Source: Asparagopsis taxiformis
Lineage: Eukaryota; Rhodophyta; Florideophyceae; Bonnemaisoniales; Bonnemaisoniaceae
Direction: 5' to 3'
Length of the DNA: 64,000 nt
NCBI GenBank assembly: GCA_030407315.1
Contig: JALQPE010002273.1
Location: 26,944 to 90,943 of the forward strand
Shown: positions 37,330 through 48,692 of the stretch, piece by piece
Position numbering within the stretch: the stretch's first letter is position 1
How the letters are laid out: every line of letters starts with the position of its first letter
Position numbers and translations under genes: made by a program
The notes under the pieces: generated by a model
Database searches by the model: none
The model's input: the letters and a program-made list of their open reading frames with translations, nothing else
What the model was told of the DNA's origin: nothing

Positions 37330-38351
37330 AGCTTCTTTACATAAATGTTACGGCTCAGTTCGTATCGTACATAGATCTGCACTAGCGTTACTATACAACC
37401 TATGCGGAGAACAAACTAAAGATTGCAGGACGACAGTTAGCTTTCAACTGCACATAAGTTTCATGGAAACGATTGGTTCCCATCAGAAATTAAGCGATAA
37501 GCCGGCAGCGGAGACATACTCCCTACGGTCGAAAATTAAGCATATAAAAGTGGTGACATCAGAGGAACAAGTCTGACTGAACAACCTACCATTTTTCCAC
37601 TCCCAGTCCCGGCCCAATAGATCCTTGTAACTTAGATTCATCCCTACCAACGCGAACCAATTTCACAGCATTGATCGGTTAGATAGCTGCGATAAGATGA
37701 CAATGGCGTTACTCCATCAGAAATTGTATCAATGTCGGCAGTGAGGATAGCCCCCCTACGGTCAAAGTGAAGAGAAAAAGATATACTTTAGTTGTTTCAT
37801 CAGGGGAAGATATACGAATTTGTAACCTACCTCCGGACTGGCACCTCGCGGTAGTACCACTCTGCGACCATTGTCGTATGACCTAGCCGAGTATATAATC
37901 TCCAGATCTGGACAGGAGACTGCGTATTTTATCTATCGCCCGGAAGCGCACAGAAACAATGTTAGATTGATCTGTAGTACACGTCGATACACAATAAATC
38001 ATGGTATGTTCTCAGTTGGTTGATCCTCATCAACGCTGATAACAGCGAATTGTATCTACAGTTGCATGAGCATTTCGAAGTGATGTATCCTCACTGAACA
38101 CATTGATATACCAATTCGGATGTCCCACTTACATTACCAGTAATTCACAATCTGTCCGCCAACTAAGAAGCATAAAACACAGCTGAATAGTTAGAAACCA
38201 GATGTACAAATATACTCCCTGAAAGGACTTGTGACTCAGAAGCAGATGTGATCAACATATCACGCCCCGAAGGGCGGATCAGTCCAAGTGTCGATAAGTT
38301 TGTTTCATCATGGTCTTGACCGTGAACACCAGAAAATAAACGTACCTTCAT
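37330..38351 (-). other. Probable intron-rich minus-strand gene, model incomplete
   Basis: No long ORF exists here, but the minus strand shows ordered splice signals. An ATG at 38351 is followed after two codons by GTACGT; an acceptor at 38219-38221 opens a 27-codon exon that, joined to the ATG, gives MKGVYLYIWFLTIQL..., hydrophobic like a signal peptide. Further donors (T|GTAAGT near 38132, GTAGGT at 37830 and 37589) and acceptors (TGTAG near 38060, CAG near 37925, GACCGTAG at 37756 and 37523) define introns of about 67-100 nt, matching sizes elsewhere in the window. Several intervening exons are open in one frame (for example MVAEWYYREVPVR). I could not join all exons into one protein, so identity is unknown. 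Confidence 0.35.
37481..37831. repeat. Imperfect direct repeat, about 235-240 bp apart
   Basis: Two units, 37481-37590 and 37715-37831, share blocks in order: CATCAGAAATT, CGGCAG, CCCTACGGTC, ATATA, ATCAG.GGAA and ACCTACC. On the minus strand each contains one putative intron (GTAGGT ... GACCGTAG, 67 and 75 nt) with exon flanks. This suggests a duplicated exon-intron module within the predicted minus-strand gene. Confidence 0.6.
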
Positions 38352-38444
38352 GAAGTTCAGTGACTTGCAACTGAAACCCGAGGGTCAGTTAATTCGCTGC
38401 CTTCTTCTGCCTAGGATTGTCTTTCGCAAGCTGTGAGAATTGCG

Positions 38445-38452
38445 TTTATATA
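38445..38452 (-). promoter_or_regulatory. TATA box for the minus-strand transcript
   Basis: On the minus strand this reads TATATAAA, about 94 bp upstream of the ATG at 38351. This is a sensible TATA-to-start distance, and it supports the existence of the poorly modelled gene below it. Confidence 0.45.
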
Positions 38453-38812
38453 GTGATTTCAAGGTGGCCGTTCACATCTTCGCCAACTGCGGCGGATGAG
38501 TTTGCTCTCGACGGAAGCGACGAGGAAGACGAAAACAAAAATATTATAAACTTTTCAATATTTTACAAAATAATCGGTAACTACTTTGCAGCCATACACG
38601 TATCAATCTGTACAGAAAGAAATTTTGATCTGACGTGATCTCCGCAGCCCAGCCAAAATAATAAACGCAAATCAGCAGTTTGCATCCTACTTGCCAAGGG
38701 TAACATACCCCACTAACTCAACTAGGGTTTCACGTGCCCAATTCAATATCAGCCTCAGCATCCGAGTCGACCGAACACGTTTGTCGTTCTCCACCTCAAA
38801 CCCTCCTCAACA

Positions 38813-40192
38813 ATGGCGTTTCTCCCGCAACCAATCCTACCAACTCGCCGTGCGCAGGCGCCCGAGCGACGCGTTCGAATTCCGTCCATGGCGATCCAAC
38901 CGGGCGCGATTTCCGTAAGTCGTAGACGGCGTCTATTCGACCTTGCGTCCGCTGCAGCTCCGACTTGGACCGCGCCATCACCAGCTGCCCATACCATTTC
39001 TCAGGGTGTTGTCGGCGTCGATATGCACCTGAATAGCCACTCGGTGACGCAGCAGCACCGGAGCAGTATACAATTGAAGCTACTGGAGCGTCTTGAAGCG
39101 CGTGAGAATCTCATCCGTGAAGACTCCAAGCGTAAGCAGAATGCGTGGGCGACTGAAATTGAAGTGATTCGAAAAAGTCAACAACCCGCCAGTGCACCCC
39201 AGGCTGCCGTTCAATCCGCATCGGTCGCGCCTGTTCGGCCCGCACTTACTCCAACGCCTCCTTCTGCATTCCAGCAAGTAGGGTTTACTCCCCCGCCCGC
39301 GCCGATCTCCTATACGCCTGCTACTGTATCGCCCCCGGCTCCGGCTGCGGACGTTGAGACTACACCAAGTGTGGAATCGAAGGTGGTATCGCCCCCGACT
39401 CCGGTTGCGGTTGCGGTTCCAGCAGAAACGGCTCCGACAATTGTGAAAACTGAAATTTCATCACCTCCAGTTGTGGTGCCCGAAGTGGATTCCCCTTCGC
39501 CTGCTAAATCTGACCGCCCGGTAGAAGTAAGGTTTGTGCCCGAACTCTATGCTCCTCCCGTCTCTCAATCAGAGACAAAATCTAGTGCCCCAGCACCAAA
39601 TGGATCGGTGGCTGAACTTTATTCTCCTCCTAGACCAAAATCTGAGAGCGCAGCAGCAATGGAGTCAGTAGCCGAGCTTTATTCTCCACCGTCTGCTCCT
39701 GCAGAAAAATCACCTGGATTGCTTGATGACGTTATCCAAGCTGTGGTGCATGCGGCGGAAGAAGTGATCGAAACGGCACAAGATTTGTTTGAGGATATTG
39801 TGGAAAGCACCAATGTAAACGTCAAAGCTGCCGAGGTCCCCGAGTCGGATGAGAAGGATGGTAATACTGTGCAAGTTGACGAGGAGCCGGTCGTGCCTGA
39901 ACCGGTCAAGGTTGAGTCAGTCGCGGATGAACCTGCAACCGCTAAGCCAGAGCAGGAAGATTCAGTCTCTATTGGTGACGTGATATTAGACGCTATTGTT
40001 GATGGTGTGGAAACCACCCCCGTTGAAAAGGCGCCCGTTGACAAGTCTGACATAGTCCAGCTTGTAGATTCGGGCAAGGTGAAGAATCTGACAGTCACCA
40101 AGTTGCGCCGACTGTTGTCCAGCAATGGTCTGAAGACATCTGGGAGGAAGTCTGAATTGATTGCAAGATTGACTTCGTTTGCGAAATCGTGA
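38813..40192 (+). CDS. SAP-domain protein with plastid-like presequence and ELYxPP repeats
   Basis: A 459-residue protein. The first approximately 45 residues are Arg/Pro/Ser-rich without acids, like a plastid presequence. Residues about 75-115 form a short charged helix, then a long Pro/Val/Ala/Glu-rich region with three copies of an ELYAPP/ELYSPP motif (roughly residues 240-300) and an amphipathic helix (VIQAVVHAAEEVIETAQDL). The C-terminal 40 residues make a SAP domain (DSGKVKNLTVTKLRRLLSSNGL, then GRKSELIARL), a DNA-binding helix-extended-loop-helix. A plastid nucleoid or transcription factor is a fair guess. It converges with the HEAT protein, 65 bp apart. Confidence 0.72.
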   Translation: MAFLPQPILPTRRAQAPERRVRIPSMAIQPGAISVSRRRRLFDLASAAAPTWTAPSPAAHTISQGVVGVDMHLNSHSVTQQHRSSIQLKLLERLEARENLIREDSKRKQNAWATEIEVIRKSQQPASAPQAAVQSASVAPVRPALTPTPPSAFQQVGFTPPPAPISYTPATVSPPAPAADVETTPSVESKVVSPPTPVAVAVPAETAPTIVKTEISSPPVVVPEVDSPSPAKSDRPVEVRFVPELYAPPVSQSETKSSAPAPNGSVAELYSPPRPKSESAAAMESVAELYSPPSAPAEKSPGLLDDVIQAVVHAAEEVIETAQDLFEDIVESTNVNVKAAEVPESDEKDGNTVQVDEEPVVPEPVKVESVADEPATAKPEQEDSVSIGDVILDAIVDGVETTPVEKAPVDKSDIVQLVDSGKVKNLTVTKLRRLLSSNGLKTSGRKSELIARLTSFAKS

Positions 40193-40257
40193 TCAAGTCT
40201 ATAATATCGTGTAGGCCAAACCTTATACTAAAACCCAAATCAATATTTCTTCACATG

Positions 40258-41076
40258 TTAAACCAAATCACGCAGCACATCATCTAAAATCGCCATAACC
40301 ATAACACTCCCTCCAAACCGCTCCTCCTCCTCGCGCATCCTTCGCAAAACCGCGCCATCATCACCCATATCATGCCATCGGCCCAACGTCCTCGCCACAG
40401 CAGCTCTCACAAAATCGTCCCGATCCCTCGTACGACTATGAACAATCGCGCGCATCTGCGCGGTAACACGCTCCGTCGTCACCGCCTCTCCAAGCGCCGT
40501 CAGCGCTGCCGCAAGCTCCAAAGCGGGCGTAGCAGTATTCTGCGCGACAGTCAACAACAACTGCACATTTCCCAAAGCGCCCACGCTTCCCAGCGAAACA
40601 ATGGCGACATAGCGCACCATGAAATGCTCATCGTGCAGCGCGGCATTGGAAAGCGTCGCGACGACATTCTCCAGCACGCTGGTACGTTTGCGCTCGCCGT
40701 GGAACAAGTCGCCCAATGCGCCCGCAGCGGCGGAACGAACGGTGTCGTCCTCGTCGTTCTGCAGGGCGTGTGTGAGCGAGTGCGCCTCGCTTTGCTCGCC
40801 GAGCTTGCCGAGGGTGGCGAGCGCCGTCAGACGGATTTGCGGGTTGGGCGAGACGAGCACTTGCGAGGCGTTGAGTATGGACACGGCTTGTTTGGCGGGC
40901 AGTTTCTCGAGGGAGATTAGAGCGAGTGTTTGTTTGGGCTGATTGTTGCTCGTTAACATCGCTTCGAGTTGATCGTGATTTGATGGGGATGTCGCACATG
41001 CACGCGGTCTGCGCGCACATGCGGCACGAAGGGGCCGGTGGATTGCAAGCGCGGACGGATGGATGAATGCGTGCAT
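40258..41076 (-). CDS. HEAT-repeat protein related to PBS-lyase/NblB family, plastid-like leader
   Basis: A 272-residue protein with an approximately 30-residue Ala/Arg leader (HRPLRAACARRPRACATS) typical of plastid import, followed by HEAT-like repeats of the phycobilisome-lyase type: IRLTALATLGKLGEQ, VRSAAAGALGDLF, HFMVRYVAIVSLGSVG, VRAAVARTLGRW. Cyanobacterial relatives CpcE/CpcF/NblB attach bilins to phycobiliproteins or help degrade phycobilisomes; NblB-like is the closest in layout. Function in this organism is inferred. The start is the ATG at 41076; the upstream frame begins at TTG. Confidence 0.72.
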   Translation of the reverse strand: MHAFIHPSALAIHRPLRAACARRPRACATSPSNHDQLEAMLTSNNQPKQTLALISLEKLPAKQAVSILNASQVLVSPNPQIRLTALATLGKLGEQSEAHSLTHALQNDEDDTVRSAAAGALGDLFHGERKRTSVLENVVATLSNAALHDEHFMVRYVAIVSLGSVGALGNVQLLLTVAQNTATPALELAAALTALGEAVTTERVTAQMRAIVHSRTRDRDDFVRAAVARTLGRWHDMGDDGAVLRRMREEEERFGGSVMVMAILDDVLRDLV

Positions 41077-41180
41077 ATGGAATGGAATTTGGCGGTGATG
41101 GGGAAGGATGGTGAGGATGAATAATTTCAAGTGTGCAAATTATATGCATTTGATTGGACGTTTTTAGTATCGCTGTTTAT

Positions 41181-41993
41181 CTACAATCGGCGTCGGTCCG
41201 ATCTACGTTTCTTCTCTGATCTCTTCAACTTGGCCTTTTGTACTTTCTTAAGATACTCTGGGTTTTTGCCGACTCCATACAATGGACAATCTAAACAACC
41301 GCGACCTGGACAATTTTCGCACCTCATCTTACCGCCGTCCATCACCTCAGTCTTCTGAGCAGTCTTCTTCGAAGACGTAATATCCTGCCCGCCAACCAAT
41401 CTGGTCCAGTTGTTGATCACCTGCGATTCCCTCGCCGTCTCCAGCTTGACCAGGTCCTCCCAATTGCAATAGTAGATACAATTCACGGGGCAGGTATCAA
41501 TAGCTTCTTCCACAAGTGCCTCTGCATCGCCTGTTTGATTGAAAACACGCGCTCGTCCAAAGTCGTTCTCCATGAAAAATGTGCCCGAAGCCGTCGTTTG
41601 ACAATGGGTGCATCCAATACAATCTTTCTCTTCTACATAGACAAATCTCTCGCGGTCTGCCAAACCGTCCTCGTCAAACTTGACCAATTGATGCGACGGA
41701 GTTACTCCGTACTTGTTACTAAGCGACGATTCCGTCTCTGTAACCTTGCGCAAGCGCGCAAACACAGATTCAATCTCTTCATCAGAGCGCAGCACGTCGT
41801 CGTCCCCAGTTGCCTCATTTTTGTCTGCTTGCCGCATAGTCACGCCCCGCCGCCGTTGTCGCGCTCGCGGCACATACCGCGTATGGCATAGTAGAGCACT
41901 GGACCGGACCAACATTGGCCGCGCGCGCACATTAGGCACAAACGTTGACCAACATACAAAAGGCGTGAAACTCGAAACACATTGCGTCTGCAT
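41181..41993 (-). CDS. Plastid 4Fe-4S ferredoxin-like protein with C-terminal four-Cys motif
   Basis: A 270-residue protein: an approximately 50-residue Arg/Ser/Val-rich leader, a charged linker, then a single bacterial-type ferredoxin site C-IGC-THC (Cys125, 128, 131) with Cys168 in CPVNC, as in ferredoxin-like proteins of plastids. The C-terminal section contains CENCPGRGCLDC, two further CxxC pairs that may bind zinc or act as a redox site, then a highly basic tail. The family often includes DnaJ-fusion relatives; no J-domain is present. Electron transfer or assembly role is inferred. ATG 41993 is chosen because the frame upstream starts at TTG. Confidence 0.75.
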   Translation of the reverse strand: MQTQCVSSFTPFVCWSTFVPNVRARPMLVRSSALLCHTRYVPRARQRRRGVTMRQADKNEATGDDDVLRSDEEIESVFARLRKVTETESSLSNKYGVTPSHQLVKFDEDGLADRERFVYVEEKDCIGCTHCQTTASGTFFMENDFGRARVFNQTGDAEALVEEAIDTCPVNCIYYCNWEDLVKLETARESQVINNWTRLVGGQDITSSKKTAQKTEVMDGGKMRCENCPGRGCLDCPLYGVGKNPEYLKKVQKAKLKRSEKKRRSDRRRL

Positions 41994-42174
41994 ATTTCTC
42001 GACACCCAAAGCGCAGTCCGAGTCGAGAACTTGGCGTCCTCCAAAAAAGATAACAGTTCCCCTTCCGAACGGGTGATGACCTCACAGAGCACTAGTTGAG
42101 ATATTTTGGCGCAACGCAACACGTGCAAGAAATTGATTTGCAGAAAAAACCGCAGTTGGTCAAATCAAGATTTT

Positions 42175-43362
42175 TCACAACTGACACAAAATGCGCGTCG
42201 CAATCGGATGCGGCGGATCGTCACTCGCAGCGGCACGCAGCCACAGAAGCGCGCCATTCGGATTCCTGCGCAACCATTTGCCGTGCACGAGGCAGAGTGC
42301 GAGATAAACTTTAGCATCGGACAATCCGAGAAAGGCGGCCTGTTTCAAACAATCCATCGCGTGCAATCGGAAGCGCTCTTCCTGTTGCGAATGGAGTAGA
42401 AACAGCGCCATTTTGAGCAGCATCCACGGGTCTCTCGCGGACAGTGCACCGGGGAATGATTCGTGAACAGCTGATTGCAACGCGTCCGATTCAGCCGCGG
42501 CCGCGTACGCTTGCATGGCCGTGCGTGCATCCGCATCAGTGCCCAGACCGAGTTCAAATGCAAATCCGGCCCAGATCAGACACGCCGACGAGTTTTGTGC
42601 CACACCGATTTGTAGCAGTTCCAACGCTATCGTGTAGTCGCGTTTGCCGTCGAGAAGTCCCGTCATCCAGCATAATGCCCTCGTTTCCGTGGCGTCGACC
42701 GAGCCCTGTAGCATTGCTCGTCGTAGATAGTAATGCGCCTTTCGTTTTGACATCTTGGTGCCGATGCCGAATATATGCGATACAGCCAGTGCGGTCAGCG
42801 AATCGGCCGAGCCGCAATTGGCTGCCTTTTCGTAGCATTCGTACGATTTCGATAGATCTTGAACGTATCGTTTGCAGCAAAAGCGGTATTCAAAACCCAA
42901 TCGCGCGAAATGCGCTCTTTCAGACGTCATTCGATACACCTGCGGACTGGTCGGTTCGACAACCTCAACGATTTCTGTGCAATTCTGCTCATGCACTTCC
43001 GATCCCGTTTCTTTCTCGCCGTCAATTGGTGCAGTTTCGTAGTCGTCGTTTTTATTCGCTGATATCATGCCAAATGTTTTCCCCTTTAGAGTGCGTGTGG
43101 TGCCGTTCGGAACCATTTCTTCGTTTTCAAAAGAGCAATCATTGTCCAATTCGGCCTGCGTGTTGCTGTCAGATTCATTCACACTATCAGCAGATTGCAC
43201 GATAGATTCTAGACCGAAAGATGATATACTCCATGCAGATAGATCGCTTTCGACGGATTCTGGCTCGTGGGAAGCGCCCCCACATGGCTTGGCCACACCA
43301 GTTGCAATACTACCATGAGGTGCTAGACTTTGGATGCATGTTTGCGATGGGTCACTCAACAT
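42175..43362 (-). CDS. Sel1-repeat protein
   Basis: A 395-residue protein. The N-terminal ~145 residues are acidic and Ser-rich, without a fold. From about 150 onward helical Sel1-like repeats are visible: SYECYEKAANCGSADSLTALA, AHYYLRRAMLQGSVDATE, ALELLQIGVAQNSSACLI, AMQAYAAAA, CLKQAAFLGLSDAKVYLALC. Sel1 repeats form solenoids that scaffold protein complexes, for example in ERAD (Sel1L/Hrd3) or cell-cycle control (SKT5). No signal peptide is present, so an ER lumenal Sel1L role is unlikely. Single exon. Confidence 0.75.
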   Translation of the reverse strand: MLSDPSQTCIQSLAPHGSIATGVAKPCGGASHEPESVESDLSAWSISSFGLESIVQSADSVNESDSNTQAELDNDCSFENEEMVPNGTTRTLKGKTFGMISANKNDDYETAPIDGEKETGSEVHEQNCTEIVEVVEPTSPQVYRMTSERAHFARLGFEYRFCCKRYVQDLSKSYECYEKAANCGSADSLTALAVSHIFGIGTKMSKRKAHYYLRRAMLQGSVDATETRALCWMTGLLDGKRDYTIALELLQIGVAQNSSACLIWAGFAFELGLGTDADARTAMQAYAAAAESDALQSAVHESFPGALSARDPWMLLKMALFLLHSQQEERFRLHAMDCLKQAAFLGLSDAKVYLALCLVHGKWLRRNPNGALLWLRAAASDDPPHPIATRILCQL

Positions 43363-43947
43363 ATTGAATCACCAGGACAGATATGCTTCCATGTCCCGTT
43401 GTAGACATAGCGCTCCTCTTTTGAATCGTAGGTCATGCTAATGCGCGATCTTGAATTGTGGCCGTTCACAGACGCCCCATGCCGTTAGACACTTAACGGT
43501 TAAAGTTGCATCTTGCTCACCATGCTACCTTCACATGCCAACAAGTATGTATCCACAACGCTGGTGTGTACGTTCATCGACTTGAAATTGCATCCAGTTG
43601 TACAGGAACAACGGCTTTCTAGATGTGAAATGTATGGATGACCTTGCAGATTCCGTATCTCACATCGTTTTCAATCATAGAACGACGCAATTCACCAAAT
43701 GGGTGCAGCACGATAAACTTGTGCAAAATTACAAACGCTTCAGTCCCTTTGACAGCACATGAGGCATGTTAAAATTCAAGAATTTCAGATATTTTTCAGC
43801 CCATAATTTCATTGGCCATACTCGACCCGACGACATCCAGCGGCGGTGGCGTCGTTGTCGTCAACATCTCCTCCCTCCATCCATCTCGCGCTCTTTCAAA
43901 CTCCTCCAACTCACCCACAACCCCCGCGGCCATCCCAACGCGTCGCA
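43363..43947. other. Intergenic, divergent promoter region
   Basis: Spacer between the Sel1 gene (minus) and the basic protein gene (plus). I see no RNA gene, repeat or convincing exon. Confidence 0.4.
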
Positions 43948-44454
43948 ATGGCGAAAAGCAAGCGCAGCACGGTCAAAATGGCCTATAAAGCGATGCGACG
44001 TTCCGTAATGCAGCCGAAATTCGACGCACAGCTGCGCGAACAGGCCGGCAAAGTGTACAAAGCAATCGGGCTTCCGATGCCGGAGGAGCGCAAGGAAAGT
44101 GAGCAAATGGTCCCCCGTACACACGGAGGTTCTGAGATTGTGACGACTTTTACCCCGACACCCGAAGGTCCCGTTCTCAACGTTGTTCACGGCCCCAATG
44201 CGCAGAGCTCGCGCCTTCGTCTCAAGCCTGATGTTATCGGCTTCCCGCTCGACCAAGCAGGTGCGCAGGCTAGAATGCGTGCCGAACTGCCGCAGAGTAC
44301 TCTCATGCAACTCGATGACGAGTATGAGCTCTATCAGAATCGACCCTACTTTTATAACAGGCGACAGGGGAAGAAGAGTAAAGGCATTTCGAAGAAAGAA
44401 CGACGTGATAAGCGTAAGACTAAGAAGCTTTTGACGAAGAAGAAAACTGCATAG
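43948..44454 (+). CDS. Small basic nucleolar-type protein (LLPH/YBL028C-like layout)
   Basis: A 168-residue protein that starts MAKSKRSTVKMAYKAMRR and ends in a strongly basic tail (KKSKGISKKERRDKRKTKK). Both ends resemble the DUF2423/LLPH family of nucleolar proteins linked to pre-60S assembly, but the middle (region VYKAIGLPMPEERKE ... ELPQSTLMQLDDEYELYQNR) is not characteristic and the assignment is weak. NLS-like tails predict nuclear or nucleolar location. The frame upstream starts with another ATG at 43846, but similarity begins at 43948. Confidence 0.6.
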   Translation: MAKSKRSTVKMAYKAMRRSVMQPKFDAQLREQAGKVYKAIGLPMPEERKESEQMVPRTHGGSEIVTTFTPTPEGPVLNVVHGPNAQSSRLRLKPDVIGFPLDQAGAQARMRAELPQSTLMQLDDEYELYQNRPYFYNRRQGKKSKGISKKERRDKRKTKKLLTKKKTA

Positions 44455-44569
44455 ATCGGTTTGTTCAGTGCCCTGTTATTTTGTGTGTGTCTGTATATAA
44501 AGCATACTAATCGGTTCAGGTCGGTACATTGATGATGACGATGCGATCCAGCGCTAGAGGATGTTTTAT

Positions 44570-46841
<2,272 letters not shown>

Positions 46842-48692
46842 CTACTTCACTGAACACTTCTCGTTGTAGAACAACGCCGGCTCACTCGCCACTCGATATC
46901 GAACCAGACAACGCTTCTTCCCCTTGCGCTGTACAATCGCCTGCATATCCAAAGGAACTCTCTGTGTTACTCGCCGCCAGATATCGCGAAAATAGGTAAA
47001 TTCCTCATGTCCGACGTAACTCGTATACACCTTTGGAGGGTTATCCACACTCAAATCGCCCTTGCCCATGGGTAGTGCGTCAACTGTCGAAGGCGACCCA
47101 AATTGTCTCTTGATTATCAAATCTTCCCACGACCTGAACTGATAGTGAACCAACGACGGTGTGTCGTCATTCCCAACTGGATACGTCATATTTCTGTCAT
47201 CACCGTACGTTAGGAATAATTCCGTAGCTTGTCCCCAGTGAATAGAAAGTTTTATCCAGTCCAAGTCCGTTTGACATATCACTTTCCCGTTCATTCTATT
47301 CTGATCCTCATGCAGATGAATGTACTCCTCCGGAATAGGGCCCTTTGGCAGACGAACATGTCCCGAACTTCCAAACAACAAGTAGTAGAACATGATTTGT
47401 TTGAAGTTGTACCTTCTCCTTTTCGCGACAAACTCCTTCAGAGGGCGCCGGTCAATAAGCTGATTCCCCTCCCCGACTCCGACCATGATGTATTCGTCCG
47501 AGTCACTGAACAAAACCCATTCGCAGCGAGCTCGTGCAGCCGTGAGGAAAAACGTATTCGCTTGCATCTGAGCCCTTTCCCACGGCCAGTAAACAACTTC
47601 GATGTCCGAGCGATCAGCGTACACCTTTGAAAGATCGTCATCCGCATGATTGTCAAACAAGAAAATCATATCAATGCCGATACGACGATGATAATCGATC
47701 CAGTCTGGTAGCAAATATGGATACGGTTTCATCAGAGTCATTGCACACAGTTCATAGCGAGGTAACGAAGGCATATGGGTCACTTCGAAGGGATCCATTT
47801 GTTTGCCCCAAGTCTCGAAGGATCGAATCGCAGCAAAGTCGTTCTTACTCAGATACGGCGAACTATGGAACACAACGTCATCGTCTAGATCAATAATATC
47901 ACCCTCACTCAGTTCGGCTTCGAATTCCCTTCCAATGATAACGGGGCCTCTGACGGCTTTTTCAAAGGTGTCGTCGCGATACAAGATAGCCGTCAACGGC
48001 TCGCCCTGTTGGATCGTTCGGGTGACCTCGCATCTCATGAGATCCCACTGGAAGCGGACCATGGGATAGATGTCTTTGCCAACCATGCAGCCGTGCACGC
48101 TGAAATTTCGTTCAAAGCTCCCCATTGAAACTCCGGTCGTGTACATGAAAAGCTCTGTAATATTTGGGGAACCAGCTAGTGGACGCGCGTAGGTCATGAT
48201 AACCATCGGTTGGCTCCAATCATGATTAGCGTGAAAATCGGCGTCTGGACGTTGTCTTGTCATCGAGAAAATGGTGTGCAGAGGGCGAGGCTTTTGCCAG
48301 TCTTCTTTGGCCGGTTCTACCTTTTCGGAATAGGGATAATCATCTTGTGGCGGGGCGTGTTCGGAGGGGGTAGTGCGACGATTGGGAAGCTTTGAGGTGT
48401 GCTTGGGGTGAGATTGCTTTGCGGAATCGGACTGGGCAACGGCTTGCGCAGAAAGGTTGAAGGGTGAGGATGGGGAGTGCTTGGAGGAGATATCGGAAGT
48501 GGGGATAGTTTGGAGGCTGCGAATGAAGGGGATGAGAGCAAACTGGGTGAGAGTTAGGAGGCAAAGAATAAGAAGAACGACAGGGGTGATGATGCGGAAG
48601 GAAGTTGGAATTGCGCAGGAGGAAGAGGATGCGCCCTTGTCGGAGATAGAATTGTCGGCATCGAGGGAACTGTGTTTGGGTGCTGGCAACAT
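46842..48692 (-). CDS. Type II membrane glycosyltransferase, GT92 (DUF23) family
   Basis: A 616-residue protein: a short cytosolic N-terminus, a signal anchor at about residues 33-57 (ITPVVLLILCLLTLTQFALI), a Ser/Pro/Lys-rich stem, and a GT-A type catalytic domain matching GT92. Signatures are YELCAMTLMKPYPYLLPDWI, DMIFLFDNHADDD, WVLFSDSDEYI (the DxD metal motif) and a final Cys-rich tail. GT92 enzymes transfer galactose or related sugars in the Golgi. The donor and acceptor sugars are not predictable. Single exon; start at the first ATG, just ahead of the membrane span. Confidence 0.88.
   Translation of the reverse strand: MLPAPKHSSLDADNSISDKGASSSSCAIPTSFRIITPVVLLILCLLTLTQFALIPFIRSLQTIPTSDISSKHSPSSPFNLSAQAVAQSDSAKQSHPKHTSKLPNRRTTPSEHAPPQDDYPYSEKVEPAKEDWQKPRPLHTIFSMTRQRPDADFHANHDWSQPMVIMTYARPLAGSPNITELFMYTTGVSMGSFERNFSVHGCMVGKDIYPMVRFQWDLMRCEVTRTIQQGEPLTAILYRDDTFEKAVRGPVIIGREFEAELSEGDIIDLDDDVVFHSSPYLSKNDFAAIRSFETWGKQMDPFEVTHMPSLPRYELCAMTLMKPYPYLLPDWIDYHRRIGIDMIFLFDNHADDDLSKVYADRSDIEVVYWPWERAQMQANTFFLTAARARCEWVLFSDSDEYIMVGVGEGNQLIDRRPLKEFVAKRRRYNFKQIMFYYLLFGSSGHVRLPKGPIPEEYIHLHEDQNRMNGKVICQTDLDWIKLSIHWGQATELFLTYGDDRNMTYPVGNDDTPSLVHYQFRSWEDLIIKRQFGSPSTVDALPMGKGDLSVDNPPKVYTSYVGHEEFTYFRDIWRRVTQRVPLDMQAIVQRKGKKRCLVRYRVASEPALFYNEKCSVK

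Noticed and set aside
37523..37830. Possible C/D-box snoRNAs in the putative introns (TGATGA seen)
   Set aside because: No matching D box (CTGA) near the intron ends and no terminal stem; an intron of a coding gene fits better.
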